From SAR116 cluster bacterium AG-355-O21 (GTDB taxonomy: Bacteria > Pseudomonadota > Alphaproteobacteria > Thalassobaculales > Thalassobaculaceae), in assembly GCA_003280605.1 (NCBI GenBank), contig QCEM01000020.1, positions 1 to 38,505 on the forward strand: DNA of 38,505 nt, in the 5' to 3' direction. The translations under genes and the position numbers were made by a program. Numbering within the stretch: the stretch's first letter is position 1; each line of letters begins with the position of its first letter. Positions 24,610 through 34,499 of this stretch are shown here, piece after piece. The notes below the pieces were generated by a model, which did no database searches, was not told the DNA's origin, and saw only the letters and a list, made by a program, of their open reading frames with translations.

Positions 24610-24708
24610 ATGGTGCTTCCGGCATTTCTCATGTGTGACTTTAATAATGGTTTATAACCTGCTATCATTGTGAGGTTATTTGCTTTATGTGGGGATCTGG
24701 AGAGAAAA

Positions 24709-27156
24709 ATGCCGACCACATCGCGTCCGATTGACAGTGGCGGATTTATTTCCGCCGAGCTGAAGCACGCCATGTTGCGGTTGCTTCGCCAGACCGTTGG
24801 CTTGCTGGTGACGGTGGTCGCCGTGCTGTTACTGGTCACCTTGGCAGGCTATGACGCAGGTGACGGCTCATTGAATTCAACTGTCCAGACGTCGACCAAG
24901 AATCCCCTCGGCATGTTTGGTGCCATTGTCGCCGACCTCGCCCTGCAAACCATTGGCGCGGCCGTTTATCTGTTGACGGTGATCCTTTGTGTTTGGGGGT
25001 TGCGGCTGATGTCCCAGCGCTGGGGCGGGGCCTGGCTTAAATTTGCCTGTTTGCCAACCGCCTTACTGACGGCGGCAGCGGCTGCGGCGGCGGTTACAAA
25101 GCCTGAAAGTTGGCCGTATCCTGCCGGTGTCGGTGGCTTTACAGGTGAACTGATCTTAGCCAAGACAAGCACCTTGATTGCCGCCTCATGGGCGGTTGAC
25201 CGCCTTGAGGTTGGCATTGGCTTTGGCTTGCTCACGCTTGCCCTGCTTGGCCCCTGCCTTGGGTTGAGCTTTGCAGAATGGCGGCGGTTGACAACAACTC
25301 TGGTATCGGCCGGGCCACCGATGTGGCGTTTTCTGCAACGCTGTTGGCTGCGCGGCAATGGTCTTGGCCGCGATCTATGGGGGCGGGGTAAACTGGTTAC
25401 CGAAGCCTGGCAGGGTGGTCGCCAGGAGCCGCGGTTCGAGGCCGCATCAACACCGAGCATGGCAGGTTATGACGGCACGGCGGCAGATGCTGAGCCATCA
25501 ATTGACGGCGGGTCGCGGGTTGCCGGCAAGCGCCGCAGTTTAGCGGCCGGCCCCCGAAAGGCCCCAAAAGTTGAGGTGAAAACCAAAGCCCCGCCAGCAG
25601 ATCGATCACGTCAAACCAAGCTTGATCTCGGTTCGGCCGCCGGGTTTGAGCTGCCCGAAATCGACCTTTTGTCACCGCCGGAGGTCCATACGCGCAGCAA
25701 ACCCGATAGTGATGCGTTGTCCGCGAATGCCCGCATGCTTGAGACTGTATTGCAAGACTTTGGCGTGAAGGGTGAGATCACAAAAGTACGCCATGGCCCG
25801 GTTGTCACCTTGTATGAGTTAGAACCGGCACCGGGAACAAAATCATCTCGTGTGATTGGCTTAGCAGATGATATTGCCCGCTCGATGAGCGCGATATCGG
25901 TCCGTGTGGCCGTGGTTCCCGGACGCAATGCCATCGGCATTGAGTTACCCAATCAGGGCCGGCAAACAGTTTTCTTACGCGAACTATTGGAAAGCCCGGC
26001 TTTTGACGGCAATGCGATTAAACTAGGGATTGGCCTTGGGAAAGATATCGGCGGTGAACCGGTCACAGTTGATTTGGCACGGATGCCACATTTGTTGATT
26101 GCGGGAACCACAGGTTCAGGAAAATCCGTGGCCGTAAACACCATGATTTTGTCGCTGCTTTACCGCCTCACGCCGGAGCAGTGCCGATTCATTATGATCG
26201 ATCCAAAAATGCTCGAACTATCGGTCTATGACGGCATTCCACATCTGCTGAGCCCGGTTGTCACGGATCCGAAAAAAGCCATTGTGGCGCTGAAATGGAC
26301 TGTCCGCGAGATGGAAAGTCGCTATCGGGCGATGTCCAAATTGGGGGTCCGAAACATTGAAGGTTATAACAAGCGCCTGGCTGAAGCGCGCCAGAAAGGT
26401 GAGGTGCTGAAACGGCGGGTGCAAACAGGTTTCGATTCTGAAACAGGCAAGCCTGTTCACGAGGATGAACCGCTGGATCTGTCGCCATTGCCATTCATTG
26501 TGGTGGTGATTGATGAGGTTGCCGATTTGATGTTGGTGGCCGGCAAAGATATTGAAGGTGCGGTGCAGCGTTTAGCGCAGATGGCCCGCGCCGCCGGCAT
26601 TCATGTGATCATGGCCACCCAGCGCCCGTCGGTGGATGTGATTACCGGCACCATCAAGGCCAATTTCCCCACCCGGATCAGTTTCCAAGTCACATCGAAA
26701 ATCGATAGTCGGACAATTCTTGGCGAGCAAGGTGCCGAACAGTTACTGGGCCAAGGTGATATGCTGTATATGGCAGGCGGTGGCCGCATCACCCGTGTGC
26801 ATGGGCCATTTGTTTCCGATGAAGAGGTCGAAGAGGTGGTCGCACATCTGAAGGTCCAAGGCGAGCCGGAATATGATGAGGCCATCACCGATGACGCAGA
26901 GAGCGATGACAGTGATTTTGACGCCCTGCGTGGCGGCGAAGGCGGCGGCAGCGGTGATGAGCTGTACGATCGTGCCGTGGCGATCGTCAGCCGCGAGGGC
27001 AAAGCCTCAACCAGCTTTATTCAACGCCACCTAAAAATCGGCTACAACCGGGCCGCAACAATCATTGAACAGATGGAAAAAAATGGTGTCGTCGGGCCTG
27101 CAAACCATGTCGGCAAACGCGAAATTTTAGTCGGCGACCACAGCGCTGACGCTTAA
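24709..27156 (+). CDS. ftsK: DNA translocase FtsK
   Basis: The 815-residue product pumps chromosome ends through the division septum. An N-terminal membrane domain (about residues 25-190, four or five spans) is followed by a short linker (about 230-330). The motor (about 335-720) has Walker A GTTGSGKS at 466-473 and Walker [12 protein letters not shown] near 598-608. The gamma winged-helix domain (about 750-812) includes [19 protein letters not shown] and recognises KOPS. All parts are intact. The start at 24709 follows GGAGAG; the in-frame GTG at 24670 is less likely. lolA follows, as in many alphaproteobacteria. Confidence 0.96.
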   Translation: MPTTSRPIDSGGFISAELKHAMLRLLRQTVGLLVTVVAVLLLVTLAGYDAGDGSLNSTVQTSTKNPLGMFGAIVADLALQTIGAAVYLLTVILCVWGLRLMSQRWGGAWLKFACLPTALLTAAAAAAAVTKPESWPYPAGVGGFTGELILAKTSTLIAASWAVDRLEVGIGFGLLTLALLGPCLGLSFAEWRRLTTTLVSAGPPMWRFLQRCWLRGNGLGRDLWGRGKLVTEAWQGGRQEPRFEAASTPSMAGYDGTAADAEPSIDGGSRVAGKRRSLAAGPRKAPKVEVKTKAPPADRSRQTKLDLGSAAGFELPEIDLLSPPEVHTRSKPDSDALSANARMLETVLQDFGVKGEITKVRHGPVVTLYELEPAPGTKSSRVIGLADDIARSMSAISVRVAVVPGRNAIGIELPNQGRQTVFLRELLESPAFDGNAIKLGIGLGKDIGGEPVTVDLARMPHLLIAGTTGSGKSVAVNTMILSLLYRLTPEQCRFIMIDPKMLELSVYDGIPHLLSPVVTDPKKAIVALKWTVREMESRYRAMSKLGVRNIEGYNKRLAEARQKGEVLKRRVQTGFDSETGKPVHEDEPLDLSPLPFIVVVIDEVADLMLVAGKDIEGAVQRLAQMARAAGIHVIMATQRPSVDVITGTIKANFPTRISFQVTSKIDSRTILGEQGAEQLLGQGDMLYMAGGGRITRVHGPFVSDEEVEEVVAHLKVQGEPEYDEAITDDAESDDSDFDALRGGEGGGSGDELYDRAVAIVSREGKASTSFIQRHLKIGYNRAATIIEQMEKNGVVGPANHVGKREILVGDHSADA

Positions 27157-27194
27157 GGCTTGTCAAGCAGGCCGTCCTCGGCCACATCTATCAC

Positions 27195-27833
27195 ATGAGA
27201 ATTCTGTGGACATTTTTGGTGGTGGCCGTCCTGGCTGCAGCATTTGGCCAAGCAACGCCGGCGCAAGCGGCATCGACGCCGCTGTCGGCCCAACGGCAAG
27301 CCCATATCGAGAGAATCGAACGCTATTTTGGTGATCTGAAAGCGATGGCCGCGCATTTCTTGCAGGTCTCCAGCAACGGCCGCATGGCGCGTGGGCGGTT
27401 TTATTTATGGCGGCCGGGTCGGATGCGGTTTGAATATGATCCGCCAAGTCCGATCCTGATCGTTTCTGACGGCAAGTGGGTGTCTTACACTGATAATGAA
27501 TTGGAGCAGACCACCCTGGTGCCGTTATCGCGGACACCGTTGGCGGTGCTGGTGAAGGACCCGATTTCGCTGGCCACAAGCACTGAAATTTTAGCGGTAG
27601 AACAGGCGGCAGGGATTTTGCGAGTTGCTTTTCAGATGCCCGATGACCCGGATGCAGGGATCTTGAAACTGGCCTTCACCCAGCAACCGTTTGAATTGAA
27701 GCAATGGACCATCACCGATGCACAGGGCACCGAAGTGCGGGTCACACTGATTGATGCGATTCGCGGTGAGCGTTTTGATCAGGATTTATTTGTTGTCCAA
27801 CATCCCAAAGACAGCGTGCCGACCGAACGCTGA
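27195..27833 (+). CDS. lolA: Outer-membrane lipoprotein carrier protein LolA
   Basis: LolA carries lipoproteins across the periplasm from LolCDE to the outer membrane. The 212-residue product has a signal peptide (1-26, ending PAQAA) and the LolA core: MAAHFLQVSSNGRMARGRFYLW, RFEYDPPSPILIVSDGKWVSYTDN, and TQQPFELKQWTITDAQG. It is 38 bases after ftsK and probably co-transcribed. Relevant locally because several proteins of the left region look like lipoproteins. Confidence 0.93.
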   Translation: MRILWTFLVVAVLAAAFGQATPAQAASTPLSAQRQAHIERIERYFGDLKAMAAHFLQVSSNGRMARGRFYLWRPGRMRFEYDPPSPILIVSDGKWVSYTDNELEQTTLVPLSRTPLAVLVKDPISLATSTEILAVEQAAGILRVAFQMPDDPDAGILKLAFTQQPFELKQWTITDAQGTEVRVTLIDAIRGERFDQDLFVVQHPKDSVPTER

Positions 27834-27842
27834 CGGCGGCCG

Positions 27843-28613
27843 TCAAGCCTGCCGGCGAAACGGCCGGATCAGCAGTGCGGCAATGCTTTCATCCCTGCGG
27901 CCTTGCACACCAATGGTCATCTCCGGATAGCGTTTGGTCGGGCTTCGGGATTTAAAGACGGCATCCCATAAACTCAAAACCGAGGCGTAATTGGCATCTG
28001 TGTCCTGTCGCCGGTCATGGTGATGCACCCAGTGGATTGCCGGGGTGACGATGATCCAACTGAGCCATTGCTCAAAACCGCGCGGCAGCCGCAGATTAGA
28101 GTGATGGAAAATCGCTGCGGCAAGCAGCACGGTTTCAAACACCACGATCGAGATGAACGGCAGATCAAGGGCGATAATCACCAGCACTCGGAAAGCTGCC
28201 GACAGCAAAACCTCGCCGAAATGAAAGCGCAGTGCCGAGGTCGCATCAAGGAACTGGTCAAGGTGGTGAATTTCATGGAACCGCCATAACCATGGCAGCA
28301 CATGGTTGGCGCGGTGCCAGCCATAAATCAGCATATCCAAGATCAACAGATCAATCAGCAGCGGTCCAAGGCCGACCCAACCGGCCGGCCGCCACGCCGG
28401 TGCCGCCGCCGCCGCCCATGCCGATAGCGGCAAAATAATCAGTGGTGACATGATGGCGTTAACCAGCCACAAACCCCCGTTACGGCCTAGCCGTGACCAG
28501 CCGCCCAGCCGCTTAACTGCCGGTGCCAACCATTCAATCAGCACGAAGCCGGCGAACCATAGGCCAACCACAGCTGCTTTCCAGTCGATCAAAATTTGCG
28601 TCACATCGGGCAT
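27843..28613 (-). CDS. Fatty acid hydroxylase/sterol desaturase superfamily membrane protein
   Basis: The 256-residue product has several membrane spans and the histidine-box pattern of di-iron hydroxylases: HRANH, HEIHH, HHSN and HWVHHH, in that order. Members hydroxylate or desaturate lipids, carotenoids or sterol-like substrates using O2. The start is at 28613. Its stop is 10 bases from the lolA stop (convergent). It shares a 60-base divergent spacer with the next gene. Substrate unknown. Confidence 0.9.
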   Translation of the reverse strand: MPDVTQILIDWKAAVVGLWFAGFVLIEWLAPAVKRLGGWSRLGRNGGLWLVNAIMSPLIILPLSAWAAAAAPAWRPAGWVGLGPLLIDLLILDMLIYGWHRANHVLPWLWRFHEIHHLDQFLDATSALRFHFGEVLLSAAFRVLVIIALDLPFISIVVFETVLLAAAIFHHSNLRLPRGFEQWLSWIIVTPAIHWVHHHDRRQDTDANYASVLSLWDAVFKSRSPTKRYPEMTIGVQGRRDESIAALLIRPFRRQA

Positions 28614-28673
28614 AGAGCTGATATGATAGCAAAACGAAGTGGCGGCAATTCTTATTTATGAGGAATTTTGATA

Positions 28674-29453
28674 ATGACAGCTTTACCGTTGGTTGGTGTT
28701 TCCGCGTGCCGCCAGGAGCTGGACGGCCATGTCAGTCAACGTTGTTCTGAAAAATACCTCAGTGCGGTAAGTCTTGATGCCGGGGCTATACCGATGATGA
28801 TCCCGGCCCTGCCGGCGCCGCTGGATGTGGCTGCCTTGGCCGAAAAACTCGACGGTTTACTGTTGACCGGCAGCCCGTCGAATGTTGAGCCGCATTTATA
28901 CCAGGGGCCTGCCAGTGTCGACGGGACCGCCCATGATCCGGCCCGTGACGGCACAACCTTGCCGCTGATCCGCGCGGCGGTCGCCGCCGCCGTCCCGGTA
29001 TTTGCAATTTGTCGCGGATTGCAGGAATTGAATGTCGCTTTCGGCGGCAGCTTGCATCAGCGGGTTTTTGATCTTCCCGGGCATTTCGATCATCGCATGC
29101 GCCGCGATGTGGATAGCGCCGCACGGTATCGGGTGGCGCATTCGATTGCGGTCACCGAAGCAGGTTTGCTGGCCTCGATTTGGGGCGACGACAGCAGTCG
29201 TTTGGTCAACTCCTTACACGCCCAAGCGATTGACCAAGTTGCCCCTGGGGTGAGGGTCGAGGCGGTCAGCCCTGATGGTATTGTCGAGGCGATTAGTGTG
29301 CGCGATGCGCCGGCTTTTGCCCTTGGCGTGCAGTGGCATCCAGAATGGCCGCGGCCGCTTGAAGCGCATAATCAGCAGTTATTTGCCGCCTTTGGTGCCG
29401 CTTGCCGCGCGCGCGCGGCAGGTCGCGGCAGAACCGCCCAAGCGGCGGAATAA
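28674..29453 (+). CDS. Class-I glutamine amidotransferase-like hydrolase (peptidase C26, PuuD-like)
   Basis: The 259-residue product resembles gamma-glutamyl-gamma-aminobutyrate hydrolase. Motifs: LDGLLLTGSPSNVEPHLY, the nucleophile Cys in PVFAICRGLQELNVAFGG, LHQRV, VNSLHAQAID, and the catalytic His in LGVQWHPEW followed by Glu. The start at 28674 has GAGG upstream; a TTG two codons earlier is less likely. No other putrescine-degradation gene is near, so substrate assignment within C26 is open. Confidence 0.9.
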   Translation: MTALPLVGVSACRQELDGHVSQRCSEKYLSAVSLDAGAIPMMIPALPAPLDVAALAEKLDGLLLTGSPSNVEPHLYQGPASVDGTAHDPARDGTTLPLIRAAVAAAVPVFAICRGLQELNVAFGGSLHQRVFDLPGHFDHRMRRDVDSAARYRVAHSIAVTEAGLLASIWGDDSSRLVNSLHAQAIDQVAPGVRVEAVSPDGIVEAISVRDAPAFALGVQWHPEWPRPLEAHNQQLFAAFGAACRARAAGRGRTAQAAE

Positions 29454-29561
29454 TCAGCCCGCCGTCGTCTTGTTATCGGCGTGACTTAGGGTTAAGTGAA
29501 CGCTCGGGTTTCAACCAAAAATGCCGCCGTTACGCGGTTCAATTTAAAGTGAGTTGTTAAA

Positions 29562-30245
29562 ATGGATCATGTACTTGCCCCTTGGACGCCGACAAGCGTG
29601 CCGATTCACGGGTCTGACCAAAGCTTTCCGATCCGGCGGATTTTCTGCGTTGGTCGAAACTACGCTGCCCATGCCCGCGAAATGGGCCATGATCCGGACC
29701 GTGAAGCACCGTTCTTTTTTATGAAACCTGCCGATGCGGTTCGCACCGACGGGCAGATGTCATATCCGGTGGCGACCGCCGATCTGCACCATGAAATCGA
29801 ACTGGTGGTCGGCTTGGCCGCAGGCGGCACCAATATTGCCGTTGAAGACGCCAATGATCTGATCTGGGGCTATGCCGTCGGCCTTGATATGACGCGCCGC
29901 GATTTACAAGCCGAGGCCAAAAAGCAAGGTCGCCCCTGGTGCATGGCGAAAGGGTTTGATAATTCGGCACCGATGGCGGCGATGCATCCAAAATCCGCGA
30001 CCGGGGTCATCGACAGCGCCGACATTTGGTTGAAAGTTAATGGCGAGATACGCCAACAATCGACCGTTGCGGCACTGATTTGGTCAATCCCTGAGACCAT
30101 TGCCTATCTGTCCGAGTTGGTTGAACTGAAGGCCGGCGATTTGATTTTCACCGGCACCCCAGAAGGTGTGGCCGCTGTCGCCCGCGGTGATAAATTAGAA
30201 GGTCATGTTGATGGTTTGACCGATCTCAATGTGACGCTTGTTTAA
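29562..30245 (+). CDS. Fumarylacetoacetate hydrolase family protein
   Basis: The 227-residue product is of the short FAHD1/fumarylpyruvate-hydrolase type. It has IFCVGRNYAAHAREMG near the N-terminus, FFFMKPADAV, the metal ligands in HHEIELVVG, YAVGLDMTRRDLQ, KGFDNSAP, and GDLIFTGTPEGV. It cleaves C-C bonds in, or decarboxylates, 2-oxo acids depending on the subgroup. Encoded alone, 108 bases after the amidotransferase-like gene. Confidence 0.92.
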   Translation: MDHVLAPWTPTSVPIHGSDQSFPIRRIFCVGRNYAAHAREMGHDPDREAPFFFMKPADAVRTDGQMSYPVATADLHHEIELVVGLAAGGTNIAVEDANDLIWGYAVGLDMTRRDLQAEAKKQGRPWCMAKGFDNSAPMAAMHPKSATGVIDSADIWLKVNGEIRQQSTVAALIWSIPETIAYLSELVELKAGDLIFTGTPEGVAAVARGDKLEGHVDGLTDLNVTLV

Positions 30246-30285
30246 GGCCCACTCACCACCTCCCTGACAATAAGAAAGTGGCAAC

Positions 30286-31074
30286 ATGCGCATTACAACC
30301 TGGAATATAAATTCGGTGCGGCTACGCTTAGATCAAGTTTTGCGGCTGCTTGATGACGTTGCCCCTGATGTCTTGTGCTTGCAGGAAATCAAAGCCCAAG
30401 ACCATCAATTCCCGACAGAGGTCCTGGCCGCCGCCGGTTATCCGCATATCGCCCTGCGTGGCTTCAAAGGCTATAACGGCGTGGCCACAATTTCACGCCG
30501 GCCGTTGACGGCCCAGCCGGCCCATGACTGGTGCGGCCGCGCCGATGGCCGGCACGTGGCGGCGGTGCTTGATGACGGCATTGAAGTGCATAATTTTTAT
30601 GTGCCGGCAGGCGGCGACGTGCCGGACCCGGACGAAAATGATAAATTCGCCCACAAGCTTCAATTCCTTGATGAAATGCAAAGCTGGTTTGCAGCTCATC
30701 GGCGCCCCCAGGGCGAGATGATCTTGGTCGGTGATTTAAACATCGCACCGTTAGAAAGCGATGTTTGGAATCACAAACAATTGCTGAAAGTCGTCTCGCA
30801 TACGCCGGTTGAAACGGCCGCCTTAGCGGCCTTTCAATCCGCCGGTCAATGGGTTGATGCGGTGCGTCAAATTATTCCCGCAAGTGAGCCTTTATATTCC
30901 TGGTGGAGCTATCGCGCCCGTGATTGGTCAGCAGCTGATAAGGGGCGCCGACTTGACCATATTTGGGTCACGCTGGGATTGGCCGGACGCATTCGTGCAG
31001 CCCAGGTGCACCGTGATGTTCGTGGCTGGGAGAAGACCTCTGACCATGCACCTGTCACTGTGGATATTGATTGA
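30286..31074 (+). CDS. xthA: Exodeoxyribonuclease III
   Basis: The 262-residue product is a Mg-dependent AP endonuclease and 3'-5' exonuclease acting in base-excision repair. Signature motifs are MRITTWNINSVRLRL, LCLQEIKAQD with Glu34, GFKGYNGVA, GDLNIAPLESDVWNHKQ, and the C-terminal TSDHAPVTVDID. Intact and of normal length. It lies 40 bases after the FAH-family gene. In many alphaproteobacteria xthA is close to ftsK and lolA, which fits here apart from three intervening genes. Confidence 0.95.
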   Translation: MRITTWNINSVRLRLDQVLRLLDDVAPDVLCLQEIKAQDHQFPTEVLAAAGYPHIALRGFKGYNGVATISRRPLTAQPAHDWCGRADGRHVAAVLDDGIEVHNFYVPAGGDVPDPDENDKFAHKLQFLDEMQSWFAAHRRPQGEMILVGDLNIAPLESDVWNHKQLLKVVSHTPVETAALAAFQSAGQWVDAVRQIIPASEPLYSWWSYRARDWSAADKGRRLDHIWVTLGLAGRIRAAQVHRDVRGWEKTSDHAPVTVDID

Positions 31075-31106
31075 CCCGGCACGCCTTCCGTGGCAAAGAG
31101 ACGGGC

Positions 31107-31210
31107 ATTGAGAGAGTTGTAGAGAATAGTTTGAATCGCGTGCTCGCGGGCGCCAAAGAGGACCTAACTCGGCGTGAAAAAAAACCCCCTGAAAATACCT
31201 GACTCTCAAT
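31107..31210 (+). promoter_or_regulatory. Candidate pnp leader structure
   Basis: ATTGAGAG (31107-31114) is complementary to CTCTCAAT (31203-31210), 8 perfect pairs closing about 88 bases within the 240-base xthA-pnp spacer. In E. coli the pnp leader forms a long hairpin cut by RNase III as part of PNPase autoregulation. This could be an analogue, but the 8-bp stem alone is weak evidence. Confidence 0.25.
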
Positions 31211-31314
31211 AGTCGTTTTGCCGGCGCGGCTGCCATTCCGGTGGTCGTGCGGTTTACCAACGATGCAGATTTTCAGTGGTGTTTGATGATTCGGATGTAA
31301 GGACAGAGATAGAA

Positions 31315-33474
31315 ATGTTTGACGTTTATCGTAAAGAAATTGACTGGGGTGGCCGCAAGCTGGTTTTGGAAACCGGCAAGGTTGCCCGCCAAGCTGATGG
31401 CGCCGTGGTTGCCACGCTTGGGGAGACCACCGTGCTATGTACCGTCGTCGGCGCTAAGTCGCCGCGCGAAGGGATCGACTTTTTCCCATTGTCGGTTCAC
31501 TACCAAGAAAAAACCTTTGCTGCCGGTAAAATTCCAGGCGGCTTTTTTAAGCGTGAAGGGCGGCCAAGTGAAAAGGAAACCCTGACCTCGCGCCTGATTG
31601 ACCGGCCGATCCGGCCGCTGTTCGTCAAAGGCTATAAGAACGAGACGCAGGTCATCTGCACCGTCTTGTCGCATGATATGGAAAATGATCCTGATATCGT
31701 CGCCATGGTCGGCACATCAGCGGCCTTGACGATCTCCGGCTTACCCTTCCTTGGCCCCATCGGGGGCTGCCGGGTTGGCTATAAAGAAGGCGCGTTTATG
31801 CTCAATCCGACAATGGATGAGATGGCCAGCAGTGACCTTGACCTCATTGTTGCCGGCACCCAAGAAGGTGTGCTGATGGTTGAATCACAAGCCCAAGAGC
31901 TGTCGGAAGAGATCATGCTTGGGGCGGTTGTGTATGGCCATGAGCAGATGCAAACGGTGATTAATGCGATCATCGACTTGGCCGAAGCCTGTGCCAAAGA
32001 GCCGATCGATGTGCCACCGCCGGCCGCCGAGCTGGCCACGGTTGCCGATCGCTTCAAAGCCATTGAAGATGATTTGCGCACGGCCTATCAAGAGCCCAAC
32101 AAGACCGAGCGGCAAACCCAGATCGCTGCCGCCAAAGACAAAGCTATGGGGCTGGTCAGCGAGGATGGCGAAAAGAAAGTCGCAGGCGAGATCTTCAAGA
32201 AAATGGAAGCTGACATCGTCCGTAACTCAATCCTTGATACAGGCTTGCGGATTGATGGCCGGGATACCAAAACGGTCCGCCCGATTGTCTCGGAAGTTGG
32301 TATCTTGCCGCGCGCCCATGGCTCGGCGCTGTTTACCCGTGGTGAGACTCAAGCCTTGGTCGTCGCCACTTTAGGCACAGGCCAGGATGAACAGATCATC
32401 GACGCCCTTGAAGGCGAATATCGTGAACACTTCATGCTGCATTACAACTTCCCGCCGTATTCGGTCGGCGAAGCAGGCCGGGTCGGCTCCCCGGGGCGGC
32501 GTGAAATTGGCCATGGTAAGTTAGCATGGCGGGCAATGAAGCCATTGCTGCCAAGCAAAGAAGACTTCCCCTACACCATGCGGGTTGTCTCCGAAGTCAC
32601 GGAATCCAATGGCTCGTCTTCCATGGCGACGGTTTGCGGTACGTCATTATCATTGATGGATGCAGGTGTGCCATTGCCGCGGCCTGTCGCCGGTATTGCC
32701 ATGGGCTTGATCAAAGAGGGTGATCGGTTTGCGGTTTTATCCGATATCCTTGGTGATGAAGATCATCTTGGCGACATGGACTTTAAGGTCGCCGGCACCT
32801 CGGCAGGTGTTACCTCGTTACAGATGGACATCAAGATCACCTCGATCACGCGCGAGATTATGGAAGTGGCCCTTGGTCAAGCCTGTGACGGACGGTTACA
32901 TATTCTTGACGAGATGGCCAAAGCGCTGACCGGTGCCCGCGACGGGGTGTCGGCAAATGCGCCGCGGATTACCACCATCAGTGTGCCGAAGGACAAAATT
33001 CGTGATGTCATCGGCTCAGGCGGTAAAGTCATCCGCGAAATCTGTGAAGTCACAGGGGCTAAGATCGACATCGACGATGACGGCACCATTAAAGTCGCAG
33101 CATTGGATGACGCCTCCGGGCAAGCGGCGATTGACTGGATCCGCGGCATCACCGCTGAGCCGGAAATGAATGTTGTTTATGACGGTAAAGTCGTGAAGAC
33201 AGTGGACTTCGGTGCCTTTGTGAACTTCCTTGGCAATCGTGACGGTTTGGTTCACATCAGCGAATTACAAGCTGACCGGACCACAAAAACCACCGATATC
33301 GTTAACGATGGTGATGCCGTCAAGGTCAAGGTCATTGGCTTTGATGATCGCGGTAAGGTCAAACTGTCGATGCGGGCCGTTGACCAGGCCACCGGTGAAG
33401 ACCTAGAACCGGATGGGCGTCCTGAAAGCGAGCAGACGCGGAAGCCGCGTGGGCCACGTCGTCGGGACGATTAA
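31315..33474 (+). CDS. pnp: Polynucleotide phosphorylase
   Basis: The 719-residue product is the 3'-5' phosphorolytic exoribonuclease of the RNA degradosome. It has two RNase PH domains (about 10-140 and 320-540) around a helical domain, then KH ([19 protein letters not shown], about 555-615) and S1 (about 620-690) RNA-binding domains, all intact. The start at 31315 gives the usual N-terminus ([19 protein letters not shown]). It is followed by a strong terminator. It is not next to rpsO, the usual upstream partner. Confidence 0.96.
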   Translation: MFDVYRKEIDWGGRKLVLETGKVARQADGAVVATLGETTVLCTVVGAKSPREGIDFFPLSVHYQEKTFAAGKIPGGFFKREGRPSEKETLTSRLIDRPIRPLFVKGYKNETQVICTVLSHDMENDPDIVAMVGTSAALTISGLPFLGPIGGCRVGYKEGAFMLNPTMDEMASSDLDLIVAGTQEGVLMVESQAQELSEEIMLGAVVYGHEQMQTVINAIIDLAEACAKEPIDVPPPAAELATVADRFKAIEDDLRTAYQEPNKTERQTQIAAAKDKAMGLVSEDGEKKVAGEIFKKMEADIVRNSILDTGLRIDGRDTKTVRPIVSEVGILPRAHGSALFTRGETQALVVATLGTGQDEQIIDALEGEYREHFMLHYNFPPYSVGEAGRVGSPGRREIGHGKLAWRAMKPLLPSKEDFPYTMRVVSEVTESNGSSSMATVCGTSLSLMDAGVPLPRPVAGIAMGLIKEGDRFAVLSDILGDEDHLGDMDFKVAGTSAGVTSLQMDIKITSITREIMEVALGQACDGRLHILDEMAKALTGARDGVSANAPRITTISVPKDKIRDVIGSGGKVIREICEVTGAKIDIDDDGTIKVAALDDASGQAAIDWIRGITAEPEMNVVYDGKVVKTVDFGAFVNFLGNRDGLVHISELQADRTTKTTDIVNDGDAVKVKVIGFDDRGKVKLSMRAVDQATGEDLEPDGRPESEQTRKPRGPRRRDD

Positions 33475-33486
33475 TCAGACTGTTTC

Positions 33487-33513
33487 AAGAGGGGCCGCTG
33501 GCCCCTCTTTTTT
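33487..33513 (+). terminator. Rho-independent terminator of pnp
   Basis: AAGAGGGGCC pairs perfectly with GGCCCCTCTT (10 pairs, GCT loop), with a T tract overlapping and following the 3' arm. It begins about 12 bases after the pnp stop codon. Confidence 0.93.
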
Positions 33514-33550
33514 GATCAAATGGGGATTTTCAAATCGGGGTTAAGAACCG

Positions 33551-34297
33551 ATGGGCATTGATTTACCGGCCCTCATTGGCCATCGCGGGGCCGCCGCCGT
33601 CGCCCCGGAAAATACCCTTGCCGGCCTGTCCGCAGCACATCAAGCAGGGGTTACCTGGGTTGAAGTAGATGTTAAGCTGAGCGCCGATAACGTCGCGATC
33701 TTGATGCATGACGACGATTTGCGGCGCACCACCGATGGCCATGGACCGGTGCGTCAAAAAACCTTTGCCGAGATTGCGGCCTTAGATGCAGGCAGCTGGT
33801 TCGATGATCGCTTTAAAGCTGAAGCGGTGCCAACACTGCAGGCCGGTTTGCAACATCTGCAAGCGCTTGATCTTGGCCTCAACCTTGAGATCAAGCCATG
33901 CCGCGGGCGGGGACCGCAAACAGCAGCGGTTGCGGCAGCGGTTTTAGCGGCCCATAATTTTCCCCTCGAACAGGTGTTAATCACCAGCTTTGATTGGACC
34001 GCGATTGCCTGGCTTGCCGAGCACGCGCCTCGTTGGCATCGCGGTTTGTTGGCGGAAAACCTGAACTGTGATTGGCAGGCCAGCAGTCAGGCGCTTGGTT
34101 GTGTGTCCTTGCATGTGGCCGATAGCGCCGTTGATCGCGAAGCGATTGGCAAAATCCATGACGCCGGCATGTGTGCCGCCGCCTATACGATTAATTCGGT
34201 TCACCGTGCAGCCGCTCTCAGGGCCGCTGGGCTTGATGCGGTGATCACCGACGACCCCGGCCAGCTTTTGCCGGTGCTGCCGGCTGACGGCGCTTAA
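33551..34297 (+). CDS. Glycerophosphodiester phosphodiesterase
   Basis: The 248-residue product hydrolyses glycerophosphodiesters to glycerol-3-phosphate and an alcohol. It has the GDPD barrel motifs IGHRGAAAVAPENTLAG (catalytic His and metal-binding Glu), VEVDVKLSADNVAILMHDD (second catalytic His), GLNLEIKP, and the C-terminal AAYTINSVHRAAALRAAGLDAVITDDP. UgpQ-like length and no signal peptide, so cytoplasmic. Starts 38 bases after the pnp terminator. Confidence 0.93.
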   Translation: MGIDLPALIGHRGAAAVAPENTLAGLSAAHQAGVTWVEVDVKLSADNVAILMHDDDLRRTTDGHGPVRQKTFAEIAALDAGSWFDDRFKAEAVPTLQAGLQHLQALDLGLNLEIKPCRGRGPQTAAVAAAVLAAHNFPLEQVLITSFDWTAIAWLAEHAPRWHRGLLAENLNCDWQASSQALGCVSLHVADSAVDREAIGKIHDAGMCAAAYTINSVHRAAALRAAGLDAVITDDPGQLLPVLPADGA

Positions 34298-34499
34298 ATG
34301 GCCGCTCAGCGGCAGGTTTGCTGACCGCAATTATTTCGCTCATTGCTTGGCATTGAATTGAACCCGCCGGCATTTCCCCTTAGGATTGCGATATGCGCAC
34401 TCTTGCCCCGCGCACGTGCCCTAATCGACCTCGGATTTAAACACCTTAACCTGTCCGCCACCTGTCGTGGCCAGAGCTGTCAGAAAGGATGATGCCGCC

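Noticed and set aside
34301-34313. GCCGC-TCA-GCGGC hairpin after the GDPD gene as a terminator
   Set aside because: The stem is short and no T tract follows.
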